A program made the position numbers and the translations under genes. 64,000 nucleotides of DNA from Limisphaerales bacterium (GTDB lineage Bacteria; Verrucomicrobiota; Verrucomicrobiia; Limisphaerales; AAA164-E04). The notes beneath the pieces are model-generated. The model saw nothing but the letters and a program-made list of their open reading frames with translations. It had not been told where the DNA came from and did not search any database. Shown in pieces: positions 46,711-55,069 of the stretch. The first letter of the stretch is position 1; each line of letters opens with the position of its first letter. The stretch lies in the NCBI GenBank assembly GCA_024761205.1, contig JAMASS010000004.1, positions 1 through 64,000 of the forward strand, in the 5' to 3' direction.

Positions 46711-47561
46711 TGACTTTGACTGAGATGCGGCGGATTCTGGCTGAGTCCGATATTCAGTTGACTAAGTCTCTGGGGCAGAATTTCTTGCATGATGGCAATC
46801 AGCTGCGGCGAATCGTCGAGTTGGCCGATTTATCTGAGAAGGATTTTGTGCTGGAGGTGGGACCGGGTTTGGGGTCATTGACTGAACAATTGATCGTAAA
46901 CTCGGGGAGGGTGCTTGCGATCGAAAAGGATTCCAGGCTGGTGGCGTGCTTGCGAAAACGATTTGAGGATGAGCCGAAGCTCGAGCTGGTGCATGATGAT
47001 GCTCTGGTTTATCTCCGTGGGGCTGGAGTACCGGTCTGGCATGGTTGGAAGTTGGTGGCCAATCTGCCTTATTCTGTTGGTACGCCTATTTTGGTAGAAC
47101 TCGCGATGGCGTCCGAACCACCGGAGGTGATGGTCGTGATGTTGCAGTTGGAGGTGGTCAATCGGATACGAGCGGCTGTAGGGAGCGGCGATTATGGCGT
47201 CTTGTCTCTGATGCTGCAGGTTGGGTATGTTCCCACGAATTGGTTCAAGGTCCCGGCCACTTGCTTCTTTCCCCAACCGGACGTAGCTTCGGCCTGTGTC
47301 GCCCTGAGGCGGCGGCGGGAACCTCTTCTCAAGGGTCTGGATTTCAAACGATTCGTGCGAGTGGTCAAATTGGGTTTCGGTCAGCGTCGCAAGGTCATGT
47401 TAAAGCTGCTGAAAACCCAATGGCCGGAGAAGACGCTCGTGGAATGCTTCGAGTTTCTGGAGATTGATTCTCAGGCACGGGCGGAGTCCGTGTCTTTAGA
47501 TCAGTTTGTGGGGCTCGCCCAGCGACTTCGCAAGGTTGAAACCCGAAATGGAGTCGAATGA
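46707..47561 (+). CDS. rsmA: 16S rRNA dimethyladenosine transferase
   Basis: The start ATG at 46707 overlaps the previous stop by 4 bases. The product carries LTKSLGQNFLHDGNQLRRIV (KsgA signature), LEVGPGLGSLTEQLI (SAM motif I), the catalytic motif IV VANLPYSVGTPI, and FFPQPDVASACVALRRR. KsgA/RsmA dimethylates A1518 and A1519 of 16S rRNA and acts as a late assembly checkpoint. It is intact, in contrast to the decayed rsmB at 20260. Confidence 0.95.
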   Translation: MMTLTEMRRILAESDIQLTKSLGQNFLHDGNQLRRIVELADLSEKDFVLEVGPGLGSLTEQLIVNSGRVLAIEKDSRLVACLRKRFEDEPKLELVHDDALVYLRGAGVPVWHGWKLVANLPYSVGTPILVELAMASEPPEVMVVMLQLEVVNRIRAAVGSGDYGVLSLMLQVGYVPTNWFKVPATCFFPQPDVASACVALRRRREPLLKGLDFKRFVRVVKLGFGQRRKVMLKLLKTQWPEKTLVECFEFLEIDSQARAESVSLDQFVGLAQRLRKVETRNGVE

Positions 47562-48075
47562 TGTGGAAGAGATTTTTGATGAAGTGAATGAGCGGGACGA
47601 AGTGATCGGGCAGCGGCCTCGATCGGAAATCCATCATCTCAAACTCAGGCATCGGGCGGTCCACCTCTTGGTCTTCAATGATACGGGATCGTTGTTTCTG
47701 CAGAAGCGTTCGTTGTTAAAGGACTGTTTTCCGGGAAAATGGGACTCTTCGGCCTCGGGCCATCTGGATCAGGGGGAAGATTATGATGCGTGTGCAGTTC
47801 GGGAAGTTCGGGAGGAGATTGGTTTGGTTTTGGCTGTCGTCCCTGAGAAGCTCTTTAAGATCAATGCCTGTCCGGAAACAGGTCAGGAGTTTGTCTGGGT
47901 TTACCGTTGCCATGCAAATGGCCCGTTCCAATTGCAGGAAGAAGAAATCTCCGAGGGGCGTTGGCTCTCCCCCGGGGAGGTGGCCCATTGGATTGCTGAC
48001 TGTCCGGAGGATTTTGCCAATGGGTTCATTTTGGTTTGGCGACGCTACCAGGCCCATCTGGCAGCCAAACCTTGA
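47548..48075 (+). CDS. NUDIX hydrolase (isopentenyl-diphosphate isomerase-like subgroup)
   Basis: This 175-residue protein has a full Nudix box, G-x5-E-x7-RE-x2-EE-x-G, as GHLDQGEDYDACAVREVREE followed by IGL. The N-terminal RHRAVHLLVFNDTGSLFLQK followed by RSLLKDCFPGKWDSSASGHL is typical of YfcD/IDI-type Nudix enzymes. It probably hydrolyses a nucleoside-diphosphate derivative; the substrate is unknown. The start at 47548 overlaps rsmA by 14 bases. Confidence 0.9.
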   Translation: MESNDVEEIFDEVNERDEVIGQRPRSEIHHLKLRHRAVHLLVFNDTGSLFLQKRSLLKDCFPGKWDSSASGHLDQGEDYDACAVREVREEIGLVLAVVPEKLFKINACPETGQEFVWVYRCHANGPFQLQEEEISEGRWLSPGEVAHWIADCPEDFANGFILVWRRYQAHLAAKP

Positions 48076-48082
48076 GGTTTGC

Positions 48083-48979
48083 ATGGAGCATTTACTTGGC
48101 ATTGATCTGGGCGGTTCAAGTGTCAAAGCGCTTGCCGTCTCCCCTGAAGGTGAGCAAATGCTGGTGAGGCAGGTGGGCTTTGATTCGGACCAACCGCTCG
48201 AATGGGCGCAGCATGTAAGGTCTCTTGTTCCAGAGATCGAATCGAAATTGGGAGGTCAGGCGGCCAGCATTGGCCTTTCCGCTCCGGGCCTTGCGGCGGC
48301 GGATGCCCGATCCATTCGGCATATGCCGGGGCGGTTGCAGGGATTGGAAGACTTCGATTGGACGGAATATCTCGGGCGCAAGCGTTTGATTCCGGTCATG
48401 AACGACGCCCATGCTGCTCTGGCCGGCGAGTCTTGGGTGGGAGCGGTTCGGAACATCAGGAATGTTGTCTTTGTTACCCTCGGCACTGGGGTTGGTGGGG
48501 CGGTGATGGTGGACGGTAATATTCTTCGAGGCGCGATTGGGCGTGCAGGGCACGTGGGGCATATTTGTTTGGATCCCATGGGGGAACCGGATATCTGCCG
48601 GACGCCGGGGAGTCTGGAACTGGCGATCGGTAACTGCACGATTGAACGGCGGACTCAAGGGAAGTACTCGGCAACGCATGAACTGGTGGGAGCGGTGAGA
48701 AACGGCGATAGAGAGGCAGCTGAGATATGGCGGGATTCGGTGCGAAACTTGGCTTGTGGACTAACGTCGCTCACAAATGTTCTGGATCCTGAGGTGATTA
48801 TCATCGGCGGCGGCATTGCTCAGGCCGGTGACGTGTTGTTTGAACCGCTCCAAGAATTCATGGATGCGATGGAATGGGTTGTTTCCGGGTATCGGGTTCG
48901 CATTGAGCCGGCGCAATTGGGTGAAATGGCCGGTGCTTATGGTGCGGCGATTACCGGATTTCGGCGAAACGGTGTATAG
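48083..48979 (+). CDS. ROK-family sugar kinase
   Basis: The 298-residue protein starts MEHLLGIDLGGSSVKALAVS, the ATP-binding DxGG motif. Further motifs are VMNDAHAALAGESWVG (catalytic N-D), VFVTLGTGVGGAVMVDGNIL, RAGHVGHICLD, and IIIGGGIAQAGD near the C-terminus. ROK glucokinases normally bind zinc through C-x-CG-x2-GC; here the region reads DICRTPGSLE with a single Cys, so zinc binding is probably lost. It likely phosphorylates glucose or another hexose. It follows the Nudix gene by 7 bases. An in-frame extension back to 47783 is antisense-like noise and was rejected. Confidence 0.88.
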   Translation: MEHLLGIDLGGSSVKALAVSPEGEQMLVRQVGFDSDQPLEWAQHVRSLVPEIESKLGGQAASIGLSAPGLAAADARSIRHMPGRLQGLEDFDWTEYLGRKRLIPVMNDAHAALAGESWVGAVRNIRNVVFVTLGTGVGGAVMVDGNILRGAIGRAGHVGHICLDPMGEPDICRTPGSLELAIGNCTIERRTQGKYSATHELVGAVRNGDREAAEIWRDSVRNLACGLTSLTNVLDPEVIIIGGGIAQAGDVLFEPLQEFMDAMEWVVSGYRVRIEPAQLGEMAGAYGAAITGFRRNGV

Positions 48980-49021
48980 TGGGCAGGTGGTTGAGTTAGA
49001 ACTCAGCGATTTGAAGTCTTT

Positions 49022-49951
49022 TTGAATGATTTGGCATCACGGTGGGTGAAGGATACTTCTCCTCATTCGGATTTCACGGCCTGCATCCCCATGCGGAGTC
49101 TGCAGGATGCTATGGACTGTAGTCTGGCGCTGACTAGTCAGGAAATTGAGAATGCGATCGATACGCATGAGGTCTTGTCTGATCGCTATCAGCTGACCGT
49201 TGGGAAGAGGGACTATCAACGAGCGCTCAAGATCATCGAACGGTTCCGGGAGGAAAACCGTCGTTGGCGCTGGCAACAGCCGTTTGCGGGCTCCAAGTTA
49301 GTCTTCCGGTGGTCGAGTTTGATCTGGTGTTTAGTGTTGGGAGCGTTTGGTTACTTGCCGGTCGTCAAGCCGGCAGTGTTGGCGGGAGGAATCCTTGATA
49401 GTGCCTCGGTATTTGAGGGGGAGTGGTGGCGGATTGTCACGGCCACCATGCTTCACCGAGATGTGGCTCATTTGTTTTCCAATCTTTCTGCTGGTTTCGT
49501 GCTGTTCGGCTTGGTGATGGGGCGCTATGGAATTGGCGTTGGCTTGTTGGGAGTGCTCTTGACCGGGATTGGGGGAAACCTGTTTGGGCTGGCGTTTCAT
49601 GAAAATCCCTATCGTGGGTTGGGAGCCTCTGGCGCTGTGATGGGCGGCCTCGGGATGCTGGGACCGCACGCTGTAGGACTGGTTCGAGAAGACAAACGTG
49701 CGTATCGCGTGATGGTGAGTAGTCTCTTGGCCGTGGCGATGTTGTTTGTCTTGTTTGGCCTCTCCCCTGATAGCGATGTGATTGCGCATCTTGGCGGCTT
49801 CTTCACGGGGATCACCTTGGGGGTTGTGTTGGGTTTTGTTGATGAGATTGAGTTGAAGACAGGTCGTTGGAATCTGCTTTGCAGCCTTGGGATCTTGGGC
49901 ATATTGCTTTGGGCTTGGGGTGCTGCATTGGCTGGGCATGTCCTACGCTGA
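49022..49951 (+). CDS. Rhomboid-family intramembrane serine protease
   Basis: This 309-residue protein has a soluble N-terminal part (about residues 1-95) and then six or seven transmembrane segments. LHRDVAHLFSNLSAGFVLFG carries the conserved H-x-x-x-N, LGASGAVMGGLGM the catalytic G-x-S-G, and VIAHLGGFFTGITLGVVLGF the catalytic His. Rhomboids cleave membrane-embedded substrates. The start is uncertain: I give the TTG at 49022, but the first in-frame ATG is at residue 24. The gene follows the ROK kinase by 42 bases. Confidence 0.9.
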   Translation: MNDLASRWVKDTSPHSDFTACIPMRSLQDAMDCSLALTSQEIENAIDTHEVLSDRYQLTVGKRDYQRALKIIERFREENRRWRWQQPFAGSKLVFRWSSLIWCLVLGAFGYLPVVKPAVLAGGILDSASVFEGEWWRIVTATMLHRDVAHLFSNLSAGFVLFGLVMGRYGIGVGLLGVLLTGIGGNLFGLAFHENPYRGLGASGAVMGGLGMLGPHAVGLVREDKRAYRVMVSSLLAVAMLFVLFGLSPDSDVIAHLGGFFTGITLGVVLGFVDEIELKTGRWNLLCSLGILGILLWAWGAALAGHVLR

Positions 49952-50010
49952 TGGCGAGCATTTTTGCAGCGGGTTGCGTTGTGCTCTCCGATAGTGTTAG
50001 ATTTTTTTTG

Positions 50011-51096
50011 ATGAAGATATTGGCTCGGCTTTTATGGGTGGCGCTTTTTCTGGCGTTTGTGAATTTGTTCGCTGCCGAGTCTGTCAATCGGGGGCGCTAT
50101 TTTTTGGGGATCACAGACTTCTCAGATTGGGACAAGAGCTGGGATCGTGCGCGGGGGCAGCTGATTGTTAAGTCGCCGTTGATTCGTTCCGTCGTTGAGT
50201 TTGATGAACTTGTGCCTTCCTGGAATGTCGAAGGTGAGGTTTGTTGTTCGTTGTCTGTCGAGGTTTTGGTCGGGGATCGTTGGGCGGGGCCTTATTCCTT
50301 TGGGCATTGGAGCCGCGGTGAATTCGCGGCCGGGAGAACTAGTGTCAACGGGCAAAAGGATGAGATCGGTCAAGTCAGCACGGACACTTTGATTTTAACA
50401 AGACCGGCGAGAGTAGTTCGGCTTCGAATGATTCTTCAGCCGGCCGACGTGGGGGTTGAGAGTCTAAAATTGGTGGGCTTGTCCTTCACGGACACGAAAG
50501 CAGTCCCTGTTCCTTTGGTTTCTGACCGTCGGGCTTGGGGCAAGGAGCTGAGTGTGCCGCGGATTTGTCAGCTCGATTTCAAAGGCGGCGAGGTTTGGTG
50601 CAGTCCGGCAAGTGTGAGCATGGTGTTGGCTTACTGGGCGAATCAGTTGTCGCGCCCCGAACTGAGGAAGCCGGTACCTCAAGTGGCCGCTGAGATCTTC
50701 GATCCTGGTTGGAATGGAACCGGCAATTGGTCTTTCAGTACTGCTTACGCGGGCGCCTTTTCCGGGATTCGGGGTTTGGTGGTGCGGCTTAGCGACTCTG
50801 TAGAGCTGGAGGCATTTATTCTCGCCGGAATTCCGTTGTCGGTCTCGGTGGCTTACGATGTGCTTAAAGGAATGGAGCGTCGCGGGAGTGACGGTCACCT
50901 AGTGGTTTGTGTGGGGTTTGATCGTGATGGTGACATTGTTGTCAATGATCCGGCCAAGTCCCCTCAAGTGCATTGGGTTTATCCTCGGGAAGCCTTTGTC
51001 AAGGCATGGGCGTATTCGAAGAATACAGCCTATTTGATCTATCCTGAGACGCAGGCTTTGCCGCCGGATTCCTCGCTTCTTTGGTCGGTTCAGTGA
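50011..51096 (+). CDS. Secreted C39-like cysteine peptidase
   Basis: This 361-residue protein starts with a signal peptide (MKILARLLWVALFLAFVNLF, then AAES). The N-terminal half is beta-rich and of unknown function. The C-terminal half has a papain-like C39 fold: GGEVWCSPASVSMVLAYW with the catalytic Cys, DGHLVVCVGFDRDGDIVVND with the catalytic His and Asn/Asp. It is a stand-alone peptidase, not part of an ABC exporter, probably acting outside the cytoplasm on proteins or cell-wall peptides. It ends the queE-to-C39 operon. Confidence 0.82.
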   Translation: MKILARLLWVALFLAFVNLFAAESVNRGRYFLGITDFSDWDKSWDRARGQLIVKSPLIRSVVEFDELVPSWNVEGEVCCSLSVEVLVGDRWAGPYSFGHWSRGEFAAGRTSVNGQKDEIGQVSTDTLILTRPARVVRLRMILQPADVGVESLKLVGLSFTDTKAVPVPLVSDRRAWGKELSVPRICQLDFKGGEVWCSPASVSMVLAYWANQLSRPELRKPVPQVAAEIFDPGWNGTGNWSFSTAYAGAFSGIRGLVVRLSDSVELEAFILAGIPLSVSVAYDVLKGMERRGSDGHLVVCVGFDRDGDIVVNDPAKSPQVHWVYPREAFVKAWAYSKNTAYLIYPETQALPPDSSLLWSVQ

Positions 51097-51104
51097 CCTG
51101 ATGA

Positions 51105-51538
51105 AATTTGACTGATCCGTCTCTTGGATTGTTTGGGCGATTCGTTTGCTGGCCATGCCAATGGGAATGACAGCGGCGATCAGCGTGGCGATGAGGCTCA
51201 CGAATTCAGAACCATGTCGGTGTTCCAATGGTAATCATAGCGCAGGCACTTTTTGCGAGGATGATGCGTCCAACACCGGTGCAACTAATGTACGCGGACC
51301 TCGGGGCAATCACCGCCGTTGCCAGCGCGCCGATAAAAACGTCCACCACCCGGACGACTAGAATGAGCAAAAGACCGCCGATAGGAATGAGTGCGCGATA
51401 CTTCTTTAGGGACACCGAATCATTGGTATCTATTCCCGCTGGGATCGGGTAAGGAGTGAGGTTCAGCCTTTGAGTGAAGCCGATGGCAATTCCCGCAATG
51501 ATCAGACCGGCGATGAAGCTCAGGATCGCTCGTGGCAT
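51105..51538 (-). pseudogene. Small integral membrane protein, frameshifted
   Basis: The frame from 51538 encodes two to three hydrophobic helices (ILSFIAGLIIAGIAIGF, LIPIGGLLLILVVRVVDVFI, then ITIGTPTW). It then loses the frame near 51210, where LIATLIAAVIPIGMASKRIA continues in another frame as the probable last helix. I cannot name the family. The shift could be a single indel, so a functional gene with a sequence error is possible. Confidence 0.5.
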
Positions 51539-51626
51539 CGGCTGACTCTAGCCACCGGTTCGTTTCCTGGAATATAATTGCGTGCGTTCCGAAAAGCTTT
51601 GAGAATGGGGGATATTTTTCAATTCG

Positions 51627-52964
51627 ATGTTTGCTATGAGAAACATAAGTTTGCCCGCCTTTGTCCGCCTTTGCGCGATCATTTTCCTGTTCGCTCTTCT
51701 GGTCTACGCGCCACAAGGCCAAGCCGAGGACAACCAACCGCCGACCGGCTTTAAGGCGCTCTTTAATGGGACTGATCTCACGGGGTGGCACGGGATGGGG
51801 CACTTTGATCCTCGAAAACTCTGGGCCATGAGTCCCGAAGAGCGAGCGGCTAAGCGAGAGCAGGATATGAAGAGTGTGCGGGAGCATTGGCGAGTGGCAG
51901 ACGGCGCGATCGTGAACGATGGTCACGGGGCCTATCTCACCACGGATGAAGATTATGGCGATATCGAGTTGATGATCGATTACAAAACGGTGGCCAAGGC
52001 GGATAGCGGAATTTATCTAAGGGGTAACCCGCAGGTTCAGATTTGGGATTACACCGAAGGGGGGGGGAAATGGAACATCGGTGCCGACAAAGGATCGGGA
52101 GGTCTTTGGAACAATTCACCGGGTGCTGCCGGGAAAGATCCTTTGGTATTGGCGGACAAGGCGCTTGGTGAGTGGAATCGTTTTCGAATCATTCAAGTGG
52201 GCGATCGGACCAGTGTATTTCTGAATGATCGGCTGGTCGTCGATCATGCGGTGATGGAGAATTTCTGGGATCGAGAGAGTCCGTTGTGGAGCAAGGGGCC
52301 GGTCCAGTTACAGACTCACGGAGGGGAGATTCAATGGAAGAATATCTATTTGCGAGAAATACCGCCCAATGAAGCTAACGTGATGCTTTCCGAACCGGGG
52401 TTTAAACCCATATTCAATGGTGAGAATCTCGACGGTTGGGAAGGCCCGGTGGATAATTACCAGGTTCAGGATGGAGCTATTGTTTGTAAGCCAAGATCTG
52501 GAGGGACAATCTATTATCACCAAGAGTTTTCTGATTTTATCGTGCGCTTTGAATTCAAACTGCCTCCCGGAGGGAATAATGGCTTGGCGATTCGCTATCC
52601 CGGAAAGGGAGACACCGCTTATGTTGGGATGTGCGAGTTACAGGTGCTGGACGACAGTGCGGCCAAATACGCCAAGTTGGACGATCGACAGTATCATGGA
52701 TCAGCCTACGGCATGGTGGCGGCGAAACGCGGCTTTCAGCGCCCCGTGGGTAAGTGGAATTACCAGGAAGTTACGGTGAAGGGGGCGACGATCAAAGTCG
52801 CATTGAACGGCACGACCATTCTGGATACGGACCTCAGCAAAGTGAACGATTACATGGCGAATACCCCGCATCCCGGAAAAAGTCGGGAGGCGGGCTGCTT
52901 TGGGTTTGCTGGTCATGGGGATCCGGTAGCGTTTCGGAAGGTGCGGATCAAGGCACTTCGTTGA
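51627..52964 (+). CDS. Secreted tandem DUF1080 (3-keto-disaccharide hydrolase-like) protein
   Basis: This 445-residue exported protein has a signal peptide ending near residue 32 (YAPQGQAED). Two DUF1080 domains follow: the first from FKALFNGTDLTGWHGMGH to about residue 245, the second from FKPIFNGENLDGWEGPVDNY to the end. Each has the beta-jelly-roll text (DIELMIDYKTVAKADSGIYL; FIVRFEFKLPPGGNNGLAIR). The family acts in carbohydrate breakdown, and 3-keto-disaccharide hydrolysis is reported for some members. Such proteins are abundant in Verrucomicrobia and Planctomycetes. It is intact and 8 bases upstream of the adenosyltransferase gene. Confidence 0.88.
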   Translation: MFAMRNISLPAFVRLCAIIFLFALLVYAPQGQAEDNQPPTGFKALFNGTDLTGWHGMGHFDPRKLWAMSPEERAAKREQDMKSVREHWRVADGAIVNDGHGAYLTTDEDYGDIELMIDYKTVAKADSGIYLRGNPQVQIWDYTEGGGKWNIGADKGSGGLWNNSPGAAGKDPLVLADKALGEWNRFRIIQVGDRTSVFLNDRLVVDHAVMENFWDRESPLWSKGPVQLQTHGGEIQWKNIYLREIPPNEANVMLSEPGFKPIFNGENLDGWEGPVDNYQVQDGAIVCKPRSGGTIYYHQEFSDFIVRFEFKLPPGGNNGLAIRYPGKGDTAYVGMCELQVLDDSAAKYAKLDDRQYHGSAYGMVAAKRGFQRPVGKWNYQEVTVKGATIKVALNGTTILDTDLSKVNDYMANTPHPGKSREAGCFGFAGHGDPVAFRKVRIKALR

Positions 52965-52972
52965 CCTAGGCA

Positions 52973-53527
52973 ATGAGCATTACAACAAAGCGAGGGGACC
53001 TTGGAGAGACTAGGTTGAACTATAATCGGCCGGTTCGTAAATCCCACTCCAGAGTTGCTGCTTATGGCACCGTGGATGAGTTAAACTCAGCCTTGGGCAT
53101 GGCCCGCTGTCAGTGCGATGATACAGAGATTAAGTCTGTCATAAGCTCAGTCCAGGATCAGCTTGTCACTTTAATGGGAGAATTAGCTACTGAGAGCACC
53201 GACCGTAAAAGATATCTGCAAGATGGATTCACAGTGGTCGATGAGGCGTTTGTGGCGGTCATTGATGATCTGGTAGCAGATTTGGAGAGTCGAGGGCTGT
53301 CTTTCAAGGGGTGGGCAAAGCCTGGAGATCACCCGCTTTCGTCCATACTGGACATGGCTCGATGCGTTTGTCGTCGTGCCGAATGCCAGGTTTGCTGTCT
53401 GCTCGATAATAATTTTGAGACCAATACGAATATCCAGCGATATCTGAACCGTTTGAGTGACGCCTTATGGTTATTAGCTCGTTGGATTGAAGCACAAACA
53501 AAGCAGCAATCACCGGGAAAGAGATGA
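52973..53527 (+). CDS. PduO-type cob(I)alamin adenosyltransferase
   Basis: This 184-residue protein matches the PduO/CobA2 family: KRGDLGETRLNYNRPVRKSH at the N-terminus (normally TKxGDxGxTxL), VAAYGTVDELNSALGMAR, and LDMARCVCRRAECQVCCLLD with NRLSDALWLLARW near the end. It makes adenosylcobalamin from cob(I)alamin and ATP. The N-terminal ATP loop departs somewhat from the consensus (NYNRPV instead of GGxRV). No B12-dependent enzyme lies nearby, and its closeness to a DUF1080 gene looks incidental. Confidence 0.85.
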   Translation: MSITTKRGDLGETRLNYNRPVRKSHSRVAAYGTVDELNSALGMARCQCDDTEIKSVISSVQDQLVTLMGELATESTDRKRYLQDGFTVVDEAFVAVIDDLVADLESRGLSFKGWAKPGDHPLSSILDMARCVCRRAECQVCCLLDNNFETNTNIQRYLNRLSDALWLLARWIEAQTKQQSPGKR

Positions 53528-53542
53528 TAAAGGATACGATCA

Positions 53543-54334
53543 ATGAGGGTTTTTCTGAATGATTGGCGGACACTTAGGTTTGGTTTCGGCGTTGGTGTTG
53601 CTGTCTTCCTTGGCCTTTTGCGGGCGGTTGTGGAGATCGGTGCCTTCGCAGTTTTGAAAGTAGAGGCGGAGCTAGCCCATCCCCTTTCAAAATGAGTAAC
53701 ACCCTGGAAGAATCACGCGGATCAGTGTGGAACTTGCCCAAGCACTTGGGGGTCACTTGGGGCGAGAGATTGTGATTCAGAACCCGGCTTTCGATGGACT
53801 GTTCCATCGCTGAAGAGGGGCAAGCTTGCTCTCATTATCTCGTCGATGCCCGGGAGCTTGCTCAGTCGATCGATTTTTTAGATCCGTGTCTGAAGGCCGG
53901 ATTATGTCTGCTAGTGGTGAAGGGGGCGACGATTGATTCTTTTGGGGCTTTGACATGGTGGCTGTGAAAAGCGGAATGATAGGGCATCAGCACCCGCGGT
54001 GAAGCACCTCAGCAGTGAAAGGGGGTTAGTATTGGCCAGCGAATCGTCTTGCGTTTTTGAGATGGTCCAAAGCAAAGCCTTGGGCTTCATCTACAGCAGA
54101 TGTCTACTTGTAAAAATTGGAAGCGGCACGAAGAAATAACCTAGCCTTTGCTGACGTTGTTCGAAGAAGGATCTTGGGCTATCGGTGTCCGCAAGGGGCC
54201 GGCTGAGTTATTGGCACAGGTGAAGAATCCATCGGAACGTTCCGGTTTCAGGATGGGTTTGATCGACTGAGGGATAATACTTGCAGGAACAGAAAGAAGC
54301 CTTTCGGGAGCTGGGTATCGACTTCTATTTTTGA
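53543..54334 (+). pseudogene. Amino-acid ABC transporter substrate-binding protein (SBP family 3), degraded
   Basis: Pieces in several frames line up with a polar-amino-acid binding protein: SVELAQALGG, IQNPAFDGLF, LALIISSMPGS, AQSIDFLDPCLKAGLCLLVV, KGATIDSFGAL, KNWKRHEEI, LLAQVKNPSE and finally GFDRLRDN and QEQKEAFRELGIDFYF with a stop at 54334. These correspond to family landmarks (DLIISSMTxTPERAxxIDFSDPY; FDRLxDKYL). Stops and shifts throughout show that it is dead. A membrane-like start sits at 53543. The permease and ATPase are not present here. Confidence 0.75.
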
Positions 54335-55059
54335 GCTTGGCTGGAGCGATGGTTGCGCTTTCGCTGCAGGGTGATGTAAAGCTCATTGCCGCGTCTTTTT
54401 CGCTTCGTGTGCTGCCATTGAGTGCAGTCGTCCAAGGAGTCAAACGCCTCACCTTCGGCAATGGTGGGTGATTGATCGCCGCCGATGATCAGGGGGCAAA
54501 TCGTCAGGTTGATTTCGTCGATCAGATCGCGTCGAAAGAGGGATTGATTGAGGGTCCCGCCGCCTTCCAGAAGGAGCCGCTGGATGCGGTGAATCTTCCG
54601 CAGCCAGGCTAGTGCTGCGGCCCAGTCAATCTCTCGGCCTTTGCTAACATGGACGCCGGCGACGATGGTTTCATAGCGGTCTCGCACTCTCTTTGGCGCA
54701 CTTGTGGTGGTGAGGATAAGAAGGGGGAGTTTTGTCTCTTTAAAAACGGGTTTATCGAGCGGGATGGTTCCCCGGCCGGTGACGATGATGCGATGAAACC
54801 TCTTTGTCGGAGGATTAGGTGATCGATGTTTGCTGGTTCTAAGGTCCAATACTGCATTATCTCTGTTGATGGTAGTGGCTGCGCAGAGGACACCGTCAAC
54901 GGAGTGGCGGAGTCGGTACAGGTTTGACTGATCCGCCCGAGATCCGAAACGAGAGAAGTAGGACCGCGCCGCCGCAATTTTTCCGTCGGCGGACATAGCC
55001 ATGTTAAGGAGGATGTAGGGACGTCCTCGAGGATTGGCTTTCGGGGAATCTTCTGGCAT
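54325..55059 (-). CDS. RibD C-terminal-domain reductase (DHFR-like fold)
   Basis: The stand-alone reductase starts near the ATG at 55059 (MPEDSPKANPRGRPYILLNM) and has AMSADGKIA, the RibD_C/DHFR-type NADPH-binding start, VDGVLCAATTINRDNAVLDL, and LLLEGGGTLNQSLFRRDLID with the conserved EGG motif. This family reduces pyrimidine ribosyl intermediates of riboflavin synthesis or related pterins. The deaminase half of RibD is absent. It lies 10 bases after the queA stop, so both are in one transcript. Start choice is uncertain; the ATG at 55089 would overlap queA. Confidence 0.85.
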   Translation of the reverse strand: MPEDSPKANPRGRPYILLNMAMSADGKIAAARSYFSRFGSRADQSNLYRLRHSVDGVLCAATTINRDNAVLDLRTSKHRSPNPPTKRFHRIIVTGRGTIPLDKPVFKETKLPLLILTTTSAPKRVRDRYETIVAGVHVSKGREIDWAAALAWLRKIHRIQRLLLEGGGTLNQSLFRRDLIDEINLTICPLIIGGDQSPTIAEGEAFDSLDDCTQWQHTKRKRRGNELYITLQRKRNHRSSQAQK

Positions 55060-55069
55060 GCCGTGATCC

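Noticed and set aside
47783-48082. N-terminal extension of the ROK kinase by 100 codons
   Set aside because: The extension is an out-of-frame shadow of the Nudix gene; ROK homology starts at MEHLLGIDLGG.
51206-51538. Intact 110-residue membrane protein
   Set aside because: Coding-like text continues in another frame with an expected last helix, so it was listed as a frameshifted gene instead.
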